64,000 bases of DNA from Mycobacterium sp. ACS4054 (GCF_001667275.1 NZ_LZHV01000012.1:1-64000); one strand, 5' to 3'; positions 18,433 to 27,843 are shown, numbered from the stretch's first letter. A program made the numbers and translations. Notes: generated from the sequence alone by a model not told the origin.

Positions 18433-19539
18433 GTGCTTTTCGGCGTGACCCGACCCGCGTACCTGCGCGCGGCCGCCGCGCTTGCGGCCGCCGTCGCCGT
18501 CGCGTGCAGCGGTTGCGGATCCGGCAAACCGGGCGGCAAGGCGTCCACCCCCTCGCTGGTCACCCCCACCACCCAGATCGCGGGCGCCGGCGTGCTCGGA
18601 AACGACCGCCGCCCGGACGAATCGTGCGCCCGGGACGCCGCAGCGCCCGATCCTGGGCCGAAGACGCGACAGGCCCGCAACGCGGCCGGCGTGAATCCCG
18701 ACGTGGTGCAGGTGCCCGCCGAGCCGCAGCGCATCGTGGTGCTGTCCGGCGACCAGCTCGACACGCTGTGCGCGCTGGGCCTGCAGTCGCGGGTGGTCGG
18801 CGCGGCGCTGCCGGACGGTTCCTCAAGCCAGCCCGCCTACCTGGGCACCGCGGTGCGCGGCGTCGCGGGCGTCGGGACCCGCAGCAACCCCGACCTGGCC
18901 GGGATCGCGGCGGCCCACCCCGACCTGATCCTCGGTTCGCAGGGTCTGACGCCGAAGCTGTATCCGCAGCTGGCCGCGATCGCCCCGACGGTGTTCACCG
19001 CGGCGCCGGGCGCGGCGTGGGAAGACAACGTGCGGGGCGTGGGCGCCGCGACGGCGCGCGGCGGCGCGGCCGACGCCCTGCTCACGGGTTTTTCGCAGCG
19101 GGCCGGCGACGTCGGCGCCCGGCACGACGCCTCCCATTTCCAAGCCTCCATCGTGCAGCTGACCACCGACACGGTCCGGATCTACGGCACCAACAACTTC
19201 CCGGCCAGCGTGCTCGGCGCCGTCGGGGTGGACCGGCCGGCAGCCCAACGGTTCACCGACAAGCCGTACATCGAGATCGGCGCCAGCGACGCCGACCTGG
19301 CCAAGAACCCGGACTTCTCCGCCGCCGACGCCGACGTCGTCTACGTGTCGTGCGCGTCACCGGCGGCCGCCCAGCGCGCCGCGACCCTGCTGGACAGCAA
19401 CCCGTGGCGCAAGCTGTCGGCCAACCACGACAATCGCGTCTACATCGTCAACGACGAGATCTGGCAAACCGGCGAGGGCCTGATCGCGGCCCGCGGCATC
19501 GTCGACGACCTGCGACTGGTCAACGCGCCCATCAATTAG
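18433..19539 (+). CDS. fecB: Iron-siderophore/heme ABC transporter substrate-binding lipoprotein
   Basis: Periplasmic-binding-protein fold of the FecB/TroA type, anchored as a lipoprotein (signal peptide ending VACSGC). In M. tuberculosis FecB (Rv3044) takes part in iron or heme acquisition and in antibiotic tolerance. Family blocks are visible: PQRIVVLSGDQLDTLCALGL, PDLILGSQGLTPKLYPQLAAIAPTV (given here as two shorter segments of one helix-strand unit) and RVYIVNDEIWQ. Length 368 residues. TAGCGT at 18420-18425 stands seven bases before the GTG, so the transcript may be leaderless. Divergent from ctaD. Confidence 0.9.
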   Translation: MLFGVTRPAYLRAAAALAAAVAVACSGCGSGKPGGKASTPSLVTPTTQIAGAGVLGNDRRPDESCARDAAAPDPGPKTRQARNAAGVNPDVVQVPAEPQRIVVLSGDQLDTLCALGLQSRVVGAALPDGSSSQPAYLGTAVRGVAGVGTRSNPDLAGIAAAHPDLILGSQGLTPKLYPQLAAIAPTVFTAAPGAAWEDNVRGVGAATARGGAADALLTGFSQRAGDVGARHDASHFQASIVQLTTDTVRIYGTNNFPASVLGAVGVDRPAAQRFTDKPYIEIGASDADLAKNPDFSAADADVVYVSCASPAAAQRAATLLDSNPWRKLSANHDNRVYIVNDEIWQTGEGLIAARGIVDDLRLVNAPIN

Positions 19540-19603
19540 CGCGCCGCGAGCGGGTACCCGCCCTCCTGATGTGATCCCTAGCGCCCCCGGTGGCCCGGGA
19601 ACA

Positions 19604-19621
19604 TTACCTTAGCTAAACTTT
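19604..19621. promoter_or_regulatory. IdeR/DtxR-like iron box upstream of adhC
   Basis: An 18-base element with a perfect TTAGCTAA core matches 13 of 18 positions of the DtxR/IdeR consensus I know (TTAGGTTAGCTAACCTAA). It lies 33 bases before the adhC start and 65 bases after the fecB stop. The mismatches fall in the outer half-sites, so binding strength is uncertain. Confidence 0.35.
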
Positions 19622-19653
19622 TTACGACGGAACCATTTCGAAGAGGGATATTC

Positions 19654-20694
19654 ATGAGCACTGTTTCGGCCTACGCCGCGACCTCGGCAACCGAACCATT
19701 GACCAAGACCACCATCGAGCGCCGCGAACCCGGCCCGCACGACGTGGCCATCGACATCAAGTTCGCCGGCATCTGCCACTCCGACATCCACACGGCCAAG
19801 GGCGAGTGGGGCGTGCCGAACTACCCGGTGGTCGTGGGCCACGAGATCGCCGGCGTGGTGAGCGCGGTGGGCTCCGAGGTCACCAAGTACCAGGTCGGCG
19901 ACCACGTCGGCGTCGGTTGCATGGTGAACTCCTGCGGTCACTGCAGCAGCTGCAAGAACGGCCTCGAGCAGTACTGCAAGAACGGCGCGACCTTCACCTA
20001 CAACTCCACCGACAAGGACGGCACGCCGACGCAGGGCGGCTACAGCCAGGCGATCGTCGTCGACGAGAACTTCGTCCTACGCATCCCCGACTCGCTGCCC
20101 CTGGACAAGGCAGCGCCGCTGCTGTGCGCCGGGATCACGCTGTTCTCGCCGCTGCGGCACTGGAAGGCCGGCGAGGGCACCCGGTTGGCGATCATCGGCC
20201 TCGGCGGCCTGGGCCACATGGGCGTCAAGCTCGGCGCGGCGATGGGCGCCGAGGTGACGGTGCTGTCGCAGTCGCTGAAGAAGATGGAAGACGGGCTGCG
20301 GCTGGGCGCCAAGCACTACTACGCCACCGCCGACCCCGACACCTTCAAGAAGTTGCGCGGCAGCTTCGACCTGATGCTCAACACCGTCTCGGCGAACCTG
20401 AAGCTGAACGACTACCTCAGCCTGCTCGACGTCGACGGCACCCTCGTCGAGCTGGGCATCCCCGAGCACCCCATGGAGGTGGGGGCGTTCGCGCTGGCGC
20501 TGGCCCGGCGCAGCCTCTCCGGGTCGAACATCGGTGGGATCGCCGAAACCCAGGAGATGCTGGACTTCTGCGCCGAGCACGACGTGACGCCCGAAATCGA
20601 GCTGATCGACCCGGATTACATCAACGAGGCGTACGAGCGCGTCCTGGCGAGCGACGTGCGCTACCGCTTCGTCATCGACATCTCGAAGCTATGA
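19654..20694 (+). CDS. adhC: NADP-dependent zinc alcohol dehydrogenase
   Basis: Medium-chain dehydrogenase of the cinnamyl-alcohol/YahK type, oxidising alcohols or reducing aldehydes with NADP(H). Catalytic zinc ligands are in AGICHSDIH (Cys, His) and VGHEIAG; the structural zinc site is the four-cysteine stretch from [17 protein letters not shown]. The Rossmann motif is [12 protein letters not shown]; Ser/Lys-rich sequence after the second strand fits NADP. Length 346 residues, start ATG with AGAGGGA upstream. Matches Rv3045. Its last six bases overlap the convergent DUF3349 gene. Confidence 0.93.
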   Translation: MSTVSAYAATSATEPLTKTTIERREPGPHDVAIDIKFAGICHSDIHTAKGEWGVPNYPVVVGHEIAGVVSAVGSEVTKYQVGDHVGVGCMVNSCGHCSSCKNGLEQYCKNGATFTYNSTDKDGTPTQGGYSQAIVVDENFVLRIPDSLPLDKAAPLLCAGITLFSPLRHWKAGEGTRLAIIGLGGLGHMGVKLGAAMGAEVTVLSQSLKKMEDGLRLGAKHYYATADPDTFKKLRGSFDLMLNTVSANLKLNDYLSLLDVDGTLVELGIPEHPMEVGAFALALARRSLSGSNIGGIAETQEMLDFCAEHDVTPEIELIDPDYINEAYERVLASDVRYRFVIDISKL

Positions 20695-21120
20695 CGCGAC
20701 CTCCGAGGCCTCTTCGGCCTCGGAGCCGCGGGCCGCGGTCTCGGCGGCCTCGGCGAATTCGTCGTCGGGAACGACCTCGCTGACGTCGATGCCGGCCAGG
20801 GGCCATCCGGCCGCGGCCAGCGTGGCGGCCACCCGGATGATGTTTTCCTTGCCGGCGTCGAATTGCGTCATGTCCGAGATGAATTCGGCGATCTCGTCGC
20901 GCTCGATCGGGTGATCGATCGTCTCCGGGGAGCCTTCCTTCGCGGTGATGCCGCGCACCACCTCGCGGATCTGGTCTTCGGTCAGCGGCGTGCTGCGCAG
21001 CAGGGCCATCAGCGGCACGCGGTCCGGGCCGGGGACGCCGTCCGGGTAGCCGACCTGCAGCCACCGAATGACGGAACGAGCGAAGTGGTGGCGGTGGTCC
21101 GAGGATGCGGTTTTCGTCAC
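20689..21120 (-). CDS. DUF3349 protein (Rv3046c-like)
   Basis: A 143-residue cytosolic protein. The N-terminal 95 residues, from [24 protein letters not shown] (here in two helical parts) through [10 protein letters not shown] to IARFISDMT-type helix, form the DUF3349 helical domain known from mycobacterial proteins such as Rv0543c. The domain has a winged-helix-like look but no established function. The C-terminal tail is acidic and low in complexity ([23 protein letters not shown], one acidic helix). GTG start. The last codons overlap adhC tail to tail. Confidence 0.85.
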   Translation of the reverse strand: MTKTASSDHRHHFARSVIRWLQVGYPDGVPGPDRVPLMALLRSTPLTEDQIREVVRGITAKEGSPETIDHPIERDEIAEFISDMTQFDAGKENIIRVAATLAAAGWPLAGIDVSEVVPDDEFAEAAETAARGSEAEEASEVAS

Positions 21121-21272
21121 CAGGACAGTGTCAGGGCACGGGCAGCACCGGCGCTACCGGCCCGTCGCTCCGTCCGCACAATTCATACGCCGTTCACTGG
21201 CCGAACATGTCGGCCCCGGGCGCGGCGCCGGCCGGTGTTGTCGGCGCCGGTCCTTACCATCGAGGCGTGCTC

Positions 21273-21842
21273 ATGGCGCTCGTCGTCCTCCCCCTGGCGG
21301 GTGCGCTGGTCGTCGGCGTCCTCGAGCACAGCTTCGGAATGGGATTCGCGACGTTCTACCTGCTGCTGCTGGTCGAGGCGCTGTTCGGCTGGGCGACGCG
21401 GCGTCGGTGGCCGCGTGGGGGTCGCGCCGACGCCACCCTGCGGGCGGTGGACGCCATGGACGGGGTCGAGTTCGAGGGCTACGTGGCCGCCCGCCTGCGC
21501 CGGGCCGGCTGGCGGGTCACGTTCACCCCGGCGGTCGGCGACTACGGCGTCGACCTGATCGCCGAGAAGGACGGCCACTCGGTGGCGGTTCAATGCAAGC
21601 GCTATGGCAAAGCCGTCGGCGTCGCGGCCGTCCAGCAGGTGGTCTCCGGAGCCCGCCATCACGGATGCGCCCGCAGCGTCGTGGTGAGCAATCGCGAATT
21701 CACCAGGGCCGCAAAGCAACTGGCGCACACCCACGGTTGCCAATTGATCGGCCGCAAGGTCCTACGGGCCTGGGTGCCGCCGCCCGCCGGGAGCGCCAAG
21801 GATCCCGCGGGAAGAAAACCGGCGCAGCCGGTGTCTGAATAG
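21273..21842 (+). CDS. Membrane-anchored Mrr-type restriction endonuclease-like protein
   Basis: A 189-residue protein with two N-terminal hydrophobic helices (about 1-22 and 25-45) followed by a Mrr-like PD-(D/E)xK nuclease domain. Nuclease residues are visible in FEGYVAARLRRAGW, GDYGVDLIAEKDG and VAVQCKRYGKAVG (Asp, Glu, Gln-x-Lys). Mrr-type nucleases cleave modified DNA; membrane-anchored versions are common in actinobacteria but their targets are not known. ATG 21273 has GAGG seven bases upstream; GTG 21267 is an alternative. I recall no counterpart at this position in M. tuberculosis. Confidence 0.8.
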   Translation: MALVVLPLAGALVVGVLEHSFGMGFATFYLLLLVEALFGWATRRRWPRGGRADATLRAVDAMDGVEFEGYVAARLRRAGWRVTFTPAVGDYGVDLIAEKDGHSVAVQCKRYGKAVGVAAVQQVVSGARHHGCARSVVVSNREFTRAAKQLAHTHGCQLIGRKVLRAWVPPPAGSAKDPAGRKPAQPVSE

Positions 21843-21845
21843 AGG

Positions 21846-21894
21846 ATCGGGCCGGCCCCAGTCCCTCCCCCCCGACGTGTGTGGCCGGCCCGAT
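21846..21894. terminator. Perfect 12-bp stem terminator between mrr-like gene and nrdF2
   Basis: ATCGGGCCGGCC (21846-21857) and GGCCGGCCCGAT (21883-21894) are perfect complements around a 25-base loop. The element lies between two convergent genes and could stop transcription from both sides. There is no long T run, which is common in mycobacteria. Confidence 0.65.
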
Positions 21895-21910
21895 TCCCTG
21901 AGCTAGGGGC

Positions 21911-22897
<987 letters not shown>

Positions 22898-22934
22898 TCA
22901 CCACACGTTTTGCCTGCAGTCGATTAGAGCTCAA

Positions 22935-22982
22935 ACACTACCCCTGGGGTACGACAAGGGGGCGGAACACAAGACGTTGTGT
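22935..22982 (-). promoter_or_regulatory. Pair of NrdR-like boxes upstream of nrdF2
   Basis: Two 16-base elements, ACACTACCCCTGGGGT (22935-22950) and ACACAAGACGTTGTGT (22967-22982), resemble the NrdR consensus ACACwATATATwGTGT. Their starts are 32 bases apart, three helical turns, which is the spacing expected for the NrdR repressor. The second is a perfect palindrome extending to AACACAA-GACG-TTGTGTT. The nrdHIE promoter carries a matching pair. Confidence 0.65.
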
Positions 22983-23004
22983 TTGCGTGTCGTGGTCGCT
23001 TCCG

Positions 23005-23607
23005 TCAGTCCAACCCCGCGTCGCGCAGCGTGCGGGTCAGCCCGTCCTCCAGGGCGCTCAGCGCCATGTCGGTGAGGCGGCTCAGTTCATCGATGTCTTC
23101 CCCACCCTTGCCCATCCACGCTTCCAGCGCGACGAACACCGCCGTGGCCAGGCTGTGCGCCGCGATGTCGGCGATCATGGCGCCGTCGGCGGTGGGTGCC
23201 GAGCGTGCGTGAATGAAGCGGGCGATCTCGTCGGCCACCTGATCGCGCATCCGCCGGATGTGCGTGCTGATGATGTCCTGGTCGAGGTCGCGCGACCGGA
23301 TGGTCGCCGCCTCCCGGACCATCGCGAAATCAAATGGGAAGGCATCCACCGCTTTTCGCACCGATGCGGTGATCGGCTCGCCGTGGGGGCGCAACGCCAG
23401 CGCGCGGGCGAACCACTCGAAGCCGATGTCGTAGTCGGCGAAGATCACCGCGTGTTTCGACGGGAAGTGCCGATAGAAGGTGCGTTCGGTGACTCCGACG
23501 TCGGCGGCGATGTCCGCGACGCTCGTCTGGTGCACGCCGTCGGCGACGAAGCGCTTCATCGCCGCCTGTTGCAGCGCCTGACGGGTACGCCGGCTCCGAG
23601 ACTCCAT
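23005..23607 (-). CDS. TetR-family transcriptional regulator
   Basis: About 200 residues. The N-terminal DNA-binding domain is typical: ALQQAAMKRFVADG, TSVADIAADVGVTERTFYRHFPSKHAVIFADY. The C-terminal ligand domain is all helical, with IISTHIRRMRDQVADEIARF in the middle. The start is ATG 23607 (MESRSRRTR); an upstream GTG at 23625 would run close to the operators. It diverges from the desaturase-like flavoenzyme gene, and the 84-base gap holds two TGTCA-N4-TGACr sites, so it most likely represses that gene and itself. Confidence 0.88.
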   Translation of the reverse strand: MESRSRRTRQALQQAAMKRFVADGVHQTSVADIAADVGVTERTFYRHFPSKHAVIFADYDIGFEWFARALALRPHGEPITASVRKAVDAFPFDFAMVREAATIRSRDLDQDIISTHIRRMRDQVADEIARFIHARSAPTADGAMIADIAAHSLATAVFVALEAWMGKGGEDIDELSRLTDMALSALEDGLTRTLRDAGLD

Positions 23608-23626
23608 GCGATAAGCACACACCAAA

Positions 23627-23660
23627 TGTCACCGTTGACGCAAATATGTCAGGTATGACA
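23627..23660. promoter_or_regulatory. Two TGTCA-N4-TGACR operator sites between TetR and flavoenzyme
   Basis: TGTCA-CCGT-TGACG (23627-23640) and TGTCA-GGTA-TGACA (23647-23660) are repeated with starts 20 bases apart, two helical turns. The second is a perfect palindrome. The position, in the middle of a divergent gap beside a tetR gene, fits co-operative binding of two dimers. Confidence 0.7.
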
Positions 23661-23691
23661 TTGTGCGTTCAGCCCAACGTGAGGAGTCGCC

Positions 23692-25266
23692 ATGGCCGAC
23701 TACGACGCAATCATCATCGGAGCGGGCCACAACGGCCTGGTCGCGGCCAATGTGCTGGCAAAGGGCGGCGCCAAAGTCCTTGTCCTGGAACGGGCCAACT
23801 TCCTGGGCGGGATGGCCGCGACCCGCGAGCTGTTCGACGGCTACAAACACAGCGTGGGCGCCTGGGCGGTCCTGATCTGGCGCCAGGAGATGACCGAGCG
23901 CCTCGAGCTGACCAAATGGGGCTTCGAGCTGATGAACCAGTGGACGTCGACGTGCACGTTCGGCGATGCCGAAGACGCCCCCTTCGTGATGTACAACGAC
24001 CTCGAGCGGATGACCCGCCACCTGCTGGACGACCACGGCGCCGAGACCGCGGCGGCCCTGGGCGGCCTGTTCGCCCACATCGGGCGGTTCGCACCGTATT
24101 TCGTCGACTCGGCGTTCGGGCCACCGCTCGACATCATCGAGGTGATCGCCACGCAGCCCACGCCCGAGGACCGGCATGACTTCGCCCAGATGTGGTACGG
24201 GAGCACGATGGACACGGTCCGCCGGTTCCTCGCGCCCGAGCAGGGCCGCTGCATCCAGGGGTCGCTGGCCGCGATGTCCATCGACGCCTTCGACGGCGGG
24301 CCCTGGACCCCCGGCTCCAACGCGTCGACGCTGTACCACTACCTGATCGGGGGCGGCAACGTCGAATACATCATGCCGCGTGGCGGCATCGGCTCGTTGA
24401 GCGCGGCGCTGTGCCGCCGCGCCGAATCGCTGGGCGCCGAGGTGCGCCTCAAGCACCATGTCAAGCACATCCTGGTCACCGACGGGCGGGCCACCGGAGT
24501 CGAATTGCGCGACGGCACAACGATCTCCGCCGACGCCGTGCTCTCCTCGCTCGACCCGTACACCACGTTCGTGAATCTGTCCGGCGCGCAACACTTCCCG
24601 CCCGACTACATCCGCAAGGTCAAGGAGATCAACTTCAACCTGGGATACATCCAGGCCCACCTGACGATCGACCAGGCCCCGCAATGGATCGAGCGGCTGC
24701 AGCCGTTCATGCATGACAACGGGCAGTGGTGCCCGACGGTCGCCTATGCGCCTTCGCCGGAGTACATCAGCGACGCGTGGGAGCAGTACCGCAAGGGGCA
24801 GCTGCCCGACGCCCCGCCCACCTACCTGTACATACCGAGCATGGTGGACTCGACGCTGGCACCCGAAGGCAAGCACAGCGCAACGATTTTCACGCCCTAC
24901 TTCCCCACCGGCCTGGACGCCGACGAAAACCGAAGCTGGAAGGAGCAATACGCGGACACCTGCGTGGGGATATTCGACAAGTTCGCGCCCGGGTTCGCCG
25001 AATCGGTCACCAACCGCGTGGTGTTTTCCAACCGCTACTTCGGCAGCACGTTCAGCGCCCACGCCGGCGACTACTCACACGGGCTGTTGCAGCCCAATCA
25101 ACTGTGGACCGGCCGCGTGGTCGAGGGCGCCGACAAGTTCGCCACCCCGGTGGACGGGCTCTTCCTGTGCGGTCAGTGCACGCACCCGGGCCCCGGCGTG
25201 ACCGGCATCCCCGGATGGAACGGCGCCGAGGCGGCCCTCAAGCATCTGAACGCCCGCGTCGCCTAG
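23692..25266 (+). CDS. FAD-dependent oxidoreductase of the CrtI/PYROXD2 type
   Basis: A 524-residue flavoenzyme. The N-terminal dinucleotide fold is clear, IIIGAGHNGLVAANVLAKGG, followed by VLVLERANFLGGMAAT; the C-terminal flavin motif is DGLFLCGQCTHPGPGVTGIPGWNGA. This layout is shared by carotenoid desaturases and by the PYROXD2 group. No other carotenoid gene is adjacent, and sequence looks more like the PYROXD2 group, so substrate is unknown. GAGGAG precedes the ATG by six bases. Regulated, most likely, by the divergent TetR. It lies in an accessory block absent between nrdF2 and Rv3049c in M. tuberculosis. Confidence 0.85.
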   Translation: MADYDAIIIGAGHNGLVAANVLAKGGAKVLVLERANFLGGMAATRELFDGYKHSVGAWAVLIWRQEMTERLELTKWGFELMNQWTSTCTFGDAEDAPFVMYNDLERMTRHLLDDHGAETAAALGGLFAHIGRFAPYFVDSAFGPPLDIIEVIATQPTPEDRHDFAQMWYGSTMDTVRRFLAPEQGRCIQGSLAAMSIDAFDGGPWTPGSNASTLYHYLIGGGNVEYIMPRGGIGSLSAALCRRAESLGAEVRLKHHVKHILVTDGRATGVELRDGTTISADAVLSSLDPYTTFVNLSGAQHFPPDYIRKVKEINFNLGYIQAHLTIDQAPQWIERLQPFMHDNGQWCPTVAYAPSPEYISDAWEQYRKGQLPDAPPTYLYIPSMVDSTLAPEGKHSATIFTPYFPTGLDADENRSWKEQYADTCVGIFDKFAPGFAESVTNRVVFSNRYFGSTFSAHAGDYSHGLLQPNQLWTGRVVEGADKFATPVDGLFLCGQCTHPGPGVTGIPGWNGAEAALKHLNARVA

Positions 25267-25290
25267 GGCGTAGGCAAAGCCCGGATTTAG
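25267..25290 (+). other. Short gap upstream of the SRPBCC/TetR unit
   Basis: The 40-base gap between the flavoenzyme stop and the SRPBCC start holds only the perfect palindrome at 25291-25308. There is little room for a separate promoter, so the SRPBCC-TetR pair may be read from the flavoenzyme promoter, or the palindrome may overlap a compact promoter of its own. Confidence 0.4.
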
Positions 25291-25308
25291 ATGTACCATC
25301 TGGTACAT
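25291..25308. promoter_or_regulatory. Perfect palindromic operator over the SRPBCC start codon
   Basis: ATGTACCATCTGGTACAT is a perfect 8+2+8 palindrome that overlaps the first two bases of the start codon of the SRPBCC gene. A tetR gene is encoded immediately downstream in the same unit and is the likely ligand, giving autoregulation of the pair. Confidence 0.7.
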
Positions 25309-25753
25309 GTTTACCGAAGACAGCATCGAGATCGACGCGCCGTCGCAGGTCGTATGGGATGTATTCAGCGACGTCGAGCGCTGGCCCGAGTGGACCGCGT
25401 CGGTCACCTCCCTCGTCGGACGGGACGGATCCGCCCTCGCCGTGGGCAGGCGCTTCGCGATCAAGCAACCCGGCCTGCAGAAGCTGATCTGGAAGGTCGC
25501 CGAGATCGAACCCGGCGCGTCCTGGACGTGGGCGACCCGCTCCCCCGGCGTGAATGTCATCGCTCGCCACTACGTCACCGCCCTGCCGGGCGGGCGCACG
25601 CTGGTGCGCCAGGAACTCGATCAGCGGGGCGTCCTCGGCGCGCTGGTCGGGCGGTTGACGATCAAGCGGACCAAGCGCTACCTCGCGATGGAGGCCCGCG
25701 GCCTCAAGGCGCGCTCTGAGCAGGTCAGCCGCGCCAATGGCTCGCACGCCTGA
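25307..25753 (+). CDS. SRPBCC (START-like) family protein
   Basis: A 148-residue protein with the polyketide-cyclase/SRPBCC signature at the N-terminus, IEIDAPSQVVWDVFSDVERWPEWTASV (two adjoining segments). This fold makes a deep hydrophobic pocket for lipids, sterols or polyketides; enzyme activity is not evident. The rest alternates strands as expected, with WTWATRSPGVNVIARH and VRQEL before the C-terminal helix. The final 17 bases overlap the start of the downstream tetR gene. Expression is probably set by the palindrome at its start codon. Confidence 0.87.
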   Translation: MFTEDSIEIDAPSQVVWDVFSDVERWPEWTASVTSLVGRDGSALAVGRRFAIKQPGLQKLIWKVAEIEPGASWTWATRSPGVNVIARHYVTALPGGRTLVRQELDQRGVLGALVGRLTIKRTKRYLAMEARGLKARSEQVSRANGSHA

Positions 25754-26285
25754 TCTGGAGCGGCGTCGCGAACTACTGCACGCGCTGTTCGACGAGTTCG
25801 CCGCGAACGGCATCGGCGATCGGTCGCTGCGCGATGTCGCCGCCGCCGTCGGCACCAGCCACCGGATGCTGTTGCACCACTTCGGCTCTCGCGAAGACTT
25901 GCTGATCGCGATCGTCGAGGAGGCCGAGCGCCGCCAGATGGCGCTCGTGCCCGACCTGCCGCAGAGCCCGGCCGACGGCTTCGCCGCGATGTGGGCCGAC
26001 CTTCGCCGACCCGAACTGCGCCAGCTGGAACGGCTCTTCTTCGAGTGCTACTCACGGGCGGCCCAGGGCGAAAAGCCCTTCACCCGAATGGTTCCCGGCG
26101 CCGTCGACGGCTGGCTGCGCGAGGTCGAGTCCGCCGCGGCCGGCGTTCGATACGACGGCGCGATGGCACGGCTCGGGCTGGCCGTCACCCGTGGACTGCT
26201 GCTGGACCTGGTGGCCACCGACGACGAGGCCGGCGTGGATGCGGCCGCGCAGGCGTTCATCACGCTTTTGGCAACACCGAGATGA
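25737..26285 (+). CDS. TetR-family transcriptional regulator
   Basis: A 182-residue regulator. HTH segment: LLHALFDEFAANG, SLRDVAAAVGTSHRMLLHHFGSREDLLIAI. The C-terminal half is the shorter TetR_C type. It overlaps the SRPBCC gene by 17 bases in the same direction, so it is translated with it, and likely binds the palindrome at 25291-25308. Its last 26 bases overlap the end of the convergent tetR gene. Confidence 0.88.
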   Translation: MARTPDLERRRELLHALFDEFAANGIGDRSLRDVAAAVGTSHRMLLHHFGSREDLLIAIVEEAERRQMALVPDLPQSPADGFAAMWADLRRPELRQLERLFFECYSRAAQGEKPFTRMVPGAVDGWLREVESAAAGVRYDGAMARLGLAVTRGLLLDLVATDDEAGVDAAAQAFITLLATPR

Positions 26286-26829
26286 GCGTGTCGATGAGTT
26301 CCTCGGCGTTGGTGTGCCACTTGTCTAAATCCATGTGGCCGGTCAGATCCAGGCCCGTCATGCCGTGCGCGCTGGTCAACAGCAGCGCCCCGTAGCGCCT
26401 GGCCTGCTGCGGGCCGGTGACGCGACCCACCATGTCGAGAAACAGGCCCTGAGTGCGCTCGGCGGCCCGGACCGCCTCGGTCAGGTCACCGCCGGGCGGC
26501 GTGAACATCAGCCGGTACAGGTGGGGCCGCTCGCGACCCATGGTGACCAGCGACAGCAAGGCCGAACGCAGGGCCTCCTCCGGCGAGTCGTCGCCGGCCG
26601 CCAAATCCCCCAGCACGTCGCCCAATTCGCTCAACGCATCGGTGGCCAGGACGGTGAGCAGCGATTCCTTGTCGGCGAAGTGGCGATACGCCGCGGAGCG
26701 CGAAACACCGGCCCGGGCCCCCACCTCCCGCAGCGTCACCGCCTCGACCCCGCCGAGGTCCAGCAGGGCGCCGGCGGCCTCGAGCAGCGAACGGCGGGTG
26801 GCCGCGGCGCTTTCCGCGCGTGTCGTCAC
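26260..26829 (-). CDS. TetR-family transcriptional regulator
   Basis: A 189-residue regulator. HTH: RSLLEAAGALLDLGG, TLREVGARAGVSRSAAYRHFADKESLLTVL. The C-terminal domain (TetR_C type 13-like by layout) has SLVTMGRERPHLYRLMFTPPGG. The GTG at 26829 (VTTRAESAAATRR) is preferred, since the first operator begins only 25 bases upstream; a TTG at 26868 would run through that operator. Divergent from an SDR gene, with two perfect palindromes in the gap, so it probably represses the SDR and itself. Confidence 0.88.
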   Translation of the reverse strand: MTTRAESAAATRRSLLEAAGALLDLGGVEAVTLREVGARAGVSRSAAYRHFADKESLLTVLATDALSELGDVLGDLAAGDDSPEEALRSALLSLVTMGRERPHLYRLMFTPPGGDLTEAVRAAERTQGLFLDMVGRVTGPQQARRYGALLLTSAHGMTGLDLTGHMDLDKWHTNAEELIDTLISVLPKA

Positions 26830-26853
26830 CCGCCGAGCATAAGCCCGGGTTTG

Positions 26854-26902
26854 AGTTGACAATGTCAACTTGAAGGCCTAGCTTCAGTTGACAACGTCAA
26901 CT
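26854..26902. promoter_or_regulatory. Tandem perfect operators AGTTGAC-N3-GTCAACT
   Basis: AGTTGACAATGTCAACT (26854-26870) and AGTTGACAACGTCAACT (26886-26902) are perfect palindromes with seven-base arms. Starts are 32 bases apart, three helical turns. They fill the divergent gap between the tetR gene and the SDR gene. Confidence 0.8.
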
Positions 26903-26931
26903 CAAGCGCCGCACCCCGGACGGAGACCACC

Positions 26932-27843
26932 ATGAATTCCTCCAATCGCATCGATCGCCGCGAGCTGGTCATCGTCACCGGCGCCTCCACGGGCATGGGT
27001 GCCGCGACCGCGAAGGAGTTGGCGCGCAGGGGTTTCCACGTCCTTGCCGGTGTCCGTCGCGACACCGACGCCGACGCCCTGCGCGCCGAAGGCATTGAAC
27101 CGCTCATCCTCGACATCACGATGGAAACGGACGTGGCAGCGGCCGCCGCCCGCGTCGCGAATGATCCGCTGCGTCGCCCCCTTCGCGCGCTGGTCAACAA
27201 CGCCGGCATCGCGATCAACGCTCCGGTGGAAACGTTGCCAATGGCGCAGTGGCGCAAGCAATTCGAGGTCAACCTGTTCGGACAGATCGCGATGACGCAG
27301 GCGCTGTTGCCGGCCCTGTTAGCCAGCAAAGGCACCGTGGTGAACATAAGCTCCGTGGGCGGCAAGGTCGTCTTGCCGACCTATGGCGCATACGCCGGTT
27401 CCAAGTTCGCTCTCGAGGCGGTCAGCGACGCCCTGCGCCGCGAGGTCGGCCATCTCGGCGTCAGGGTCGTCGTCGTCGAACCCGGCGCGGTGAAAACCGA
27501 AATGGCCGAGCGGGGAATCGCCACCGCGGAGGCACTGATGGCCGACATGACCCCTGTCCAGCTCGCGCGTTACGACGCGCTGGCGGCGGCCGTCACCGCC
27601 CAGGCCCGATCGTTCGGCGAGGACGGCGTCTCGGCCGAGCACGCCGCCAAGGTGATCGTGAAGGCCGCGACCGCATCTCGCCCCCGCACCCGCTACACCA
27701 TCGGACGCGACGCCGCGATCCTGGTGCGCATCAGCCGGCTGGTCTCCGACCGGGTCTTGGATCTCATTGTGCGGGTGAACCTTCGGTCATTCGCCAAGGG
27801 CTCGCAGTCACGCGAACGGCGCGCCGCGTCAGCCGGCGCCTAG
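26932..27843 (+). CDS. Short-chain dehydrogenase/reductase
   Basis: Classical SDR, 303 residues. Cofactor motif TGASTGMG (about 17-24), NNAG at the end of strand 4, catalytic Ser in VNISSVGG and YAGSK with Tyr and Lys. Arginines after the second strand (GVRRDTDAD) favour NADP(H). The C-terminal extension after residue 240 is basic (RSFAKGSQSRERR) and could contact membranes or lipid substrates. Substrate unknown. Controlled most likely by the divergent TetR through the two perfect palindromes. Confidence 0.88.
   Translation: MNSSNRIDRRELVIVTGASTGMGAATAKELARRGFHVLAGVRRDTDADALRAEGIEPLILDITMETDVAAAAARVANDPLRRPLRALVNNAGIAINAPVETLPMAQWRKQFEVNLFGQIAMTQALLPALLASKGTVVNISSVGGKVVLPTYGAYAGSKFALEAVSDALRREVGHLGVRVVVVEPGAVKTEMAERGIATAEALMADMTPVQLARYDALAAAVTAQARSFGEDGVSAEHAAKVIVKAATASRPRTRYTIGRDAAILVRISRLVSDRVLDLIVRVNLRSFAKGSQSRERRAASAGA

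Noticed and set aside
23692..25266. Carotenoid desaturase (crtI) assignment for the flavoenzyme
   Set aside because: No phytoene synthase or cyclase nearby and the sequence looks closer to the PYROXD2 group, so only the general fold is called.
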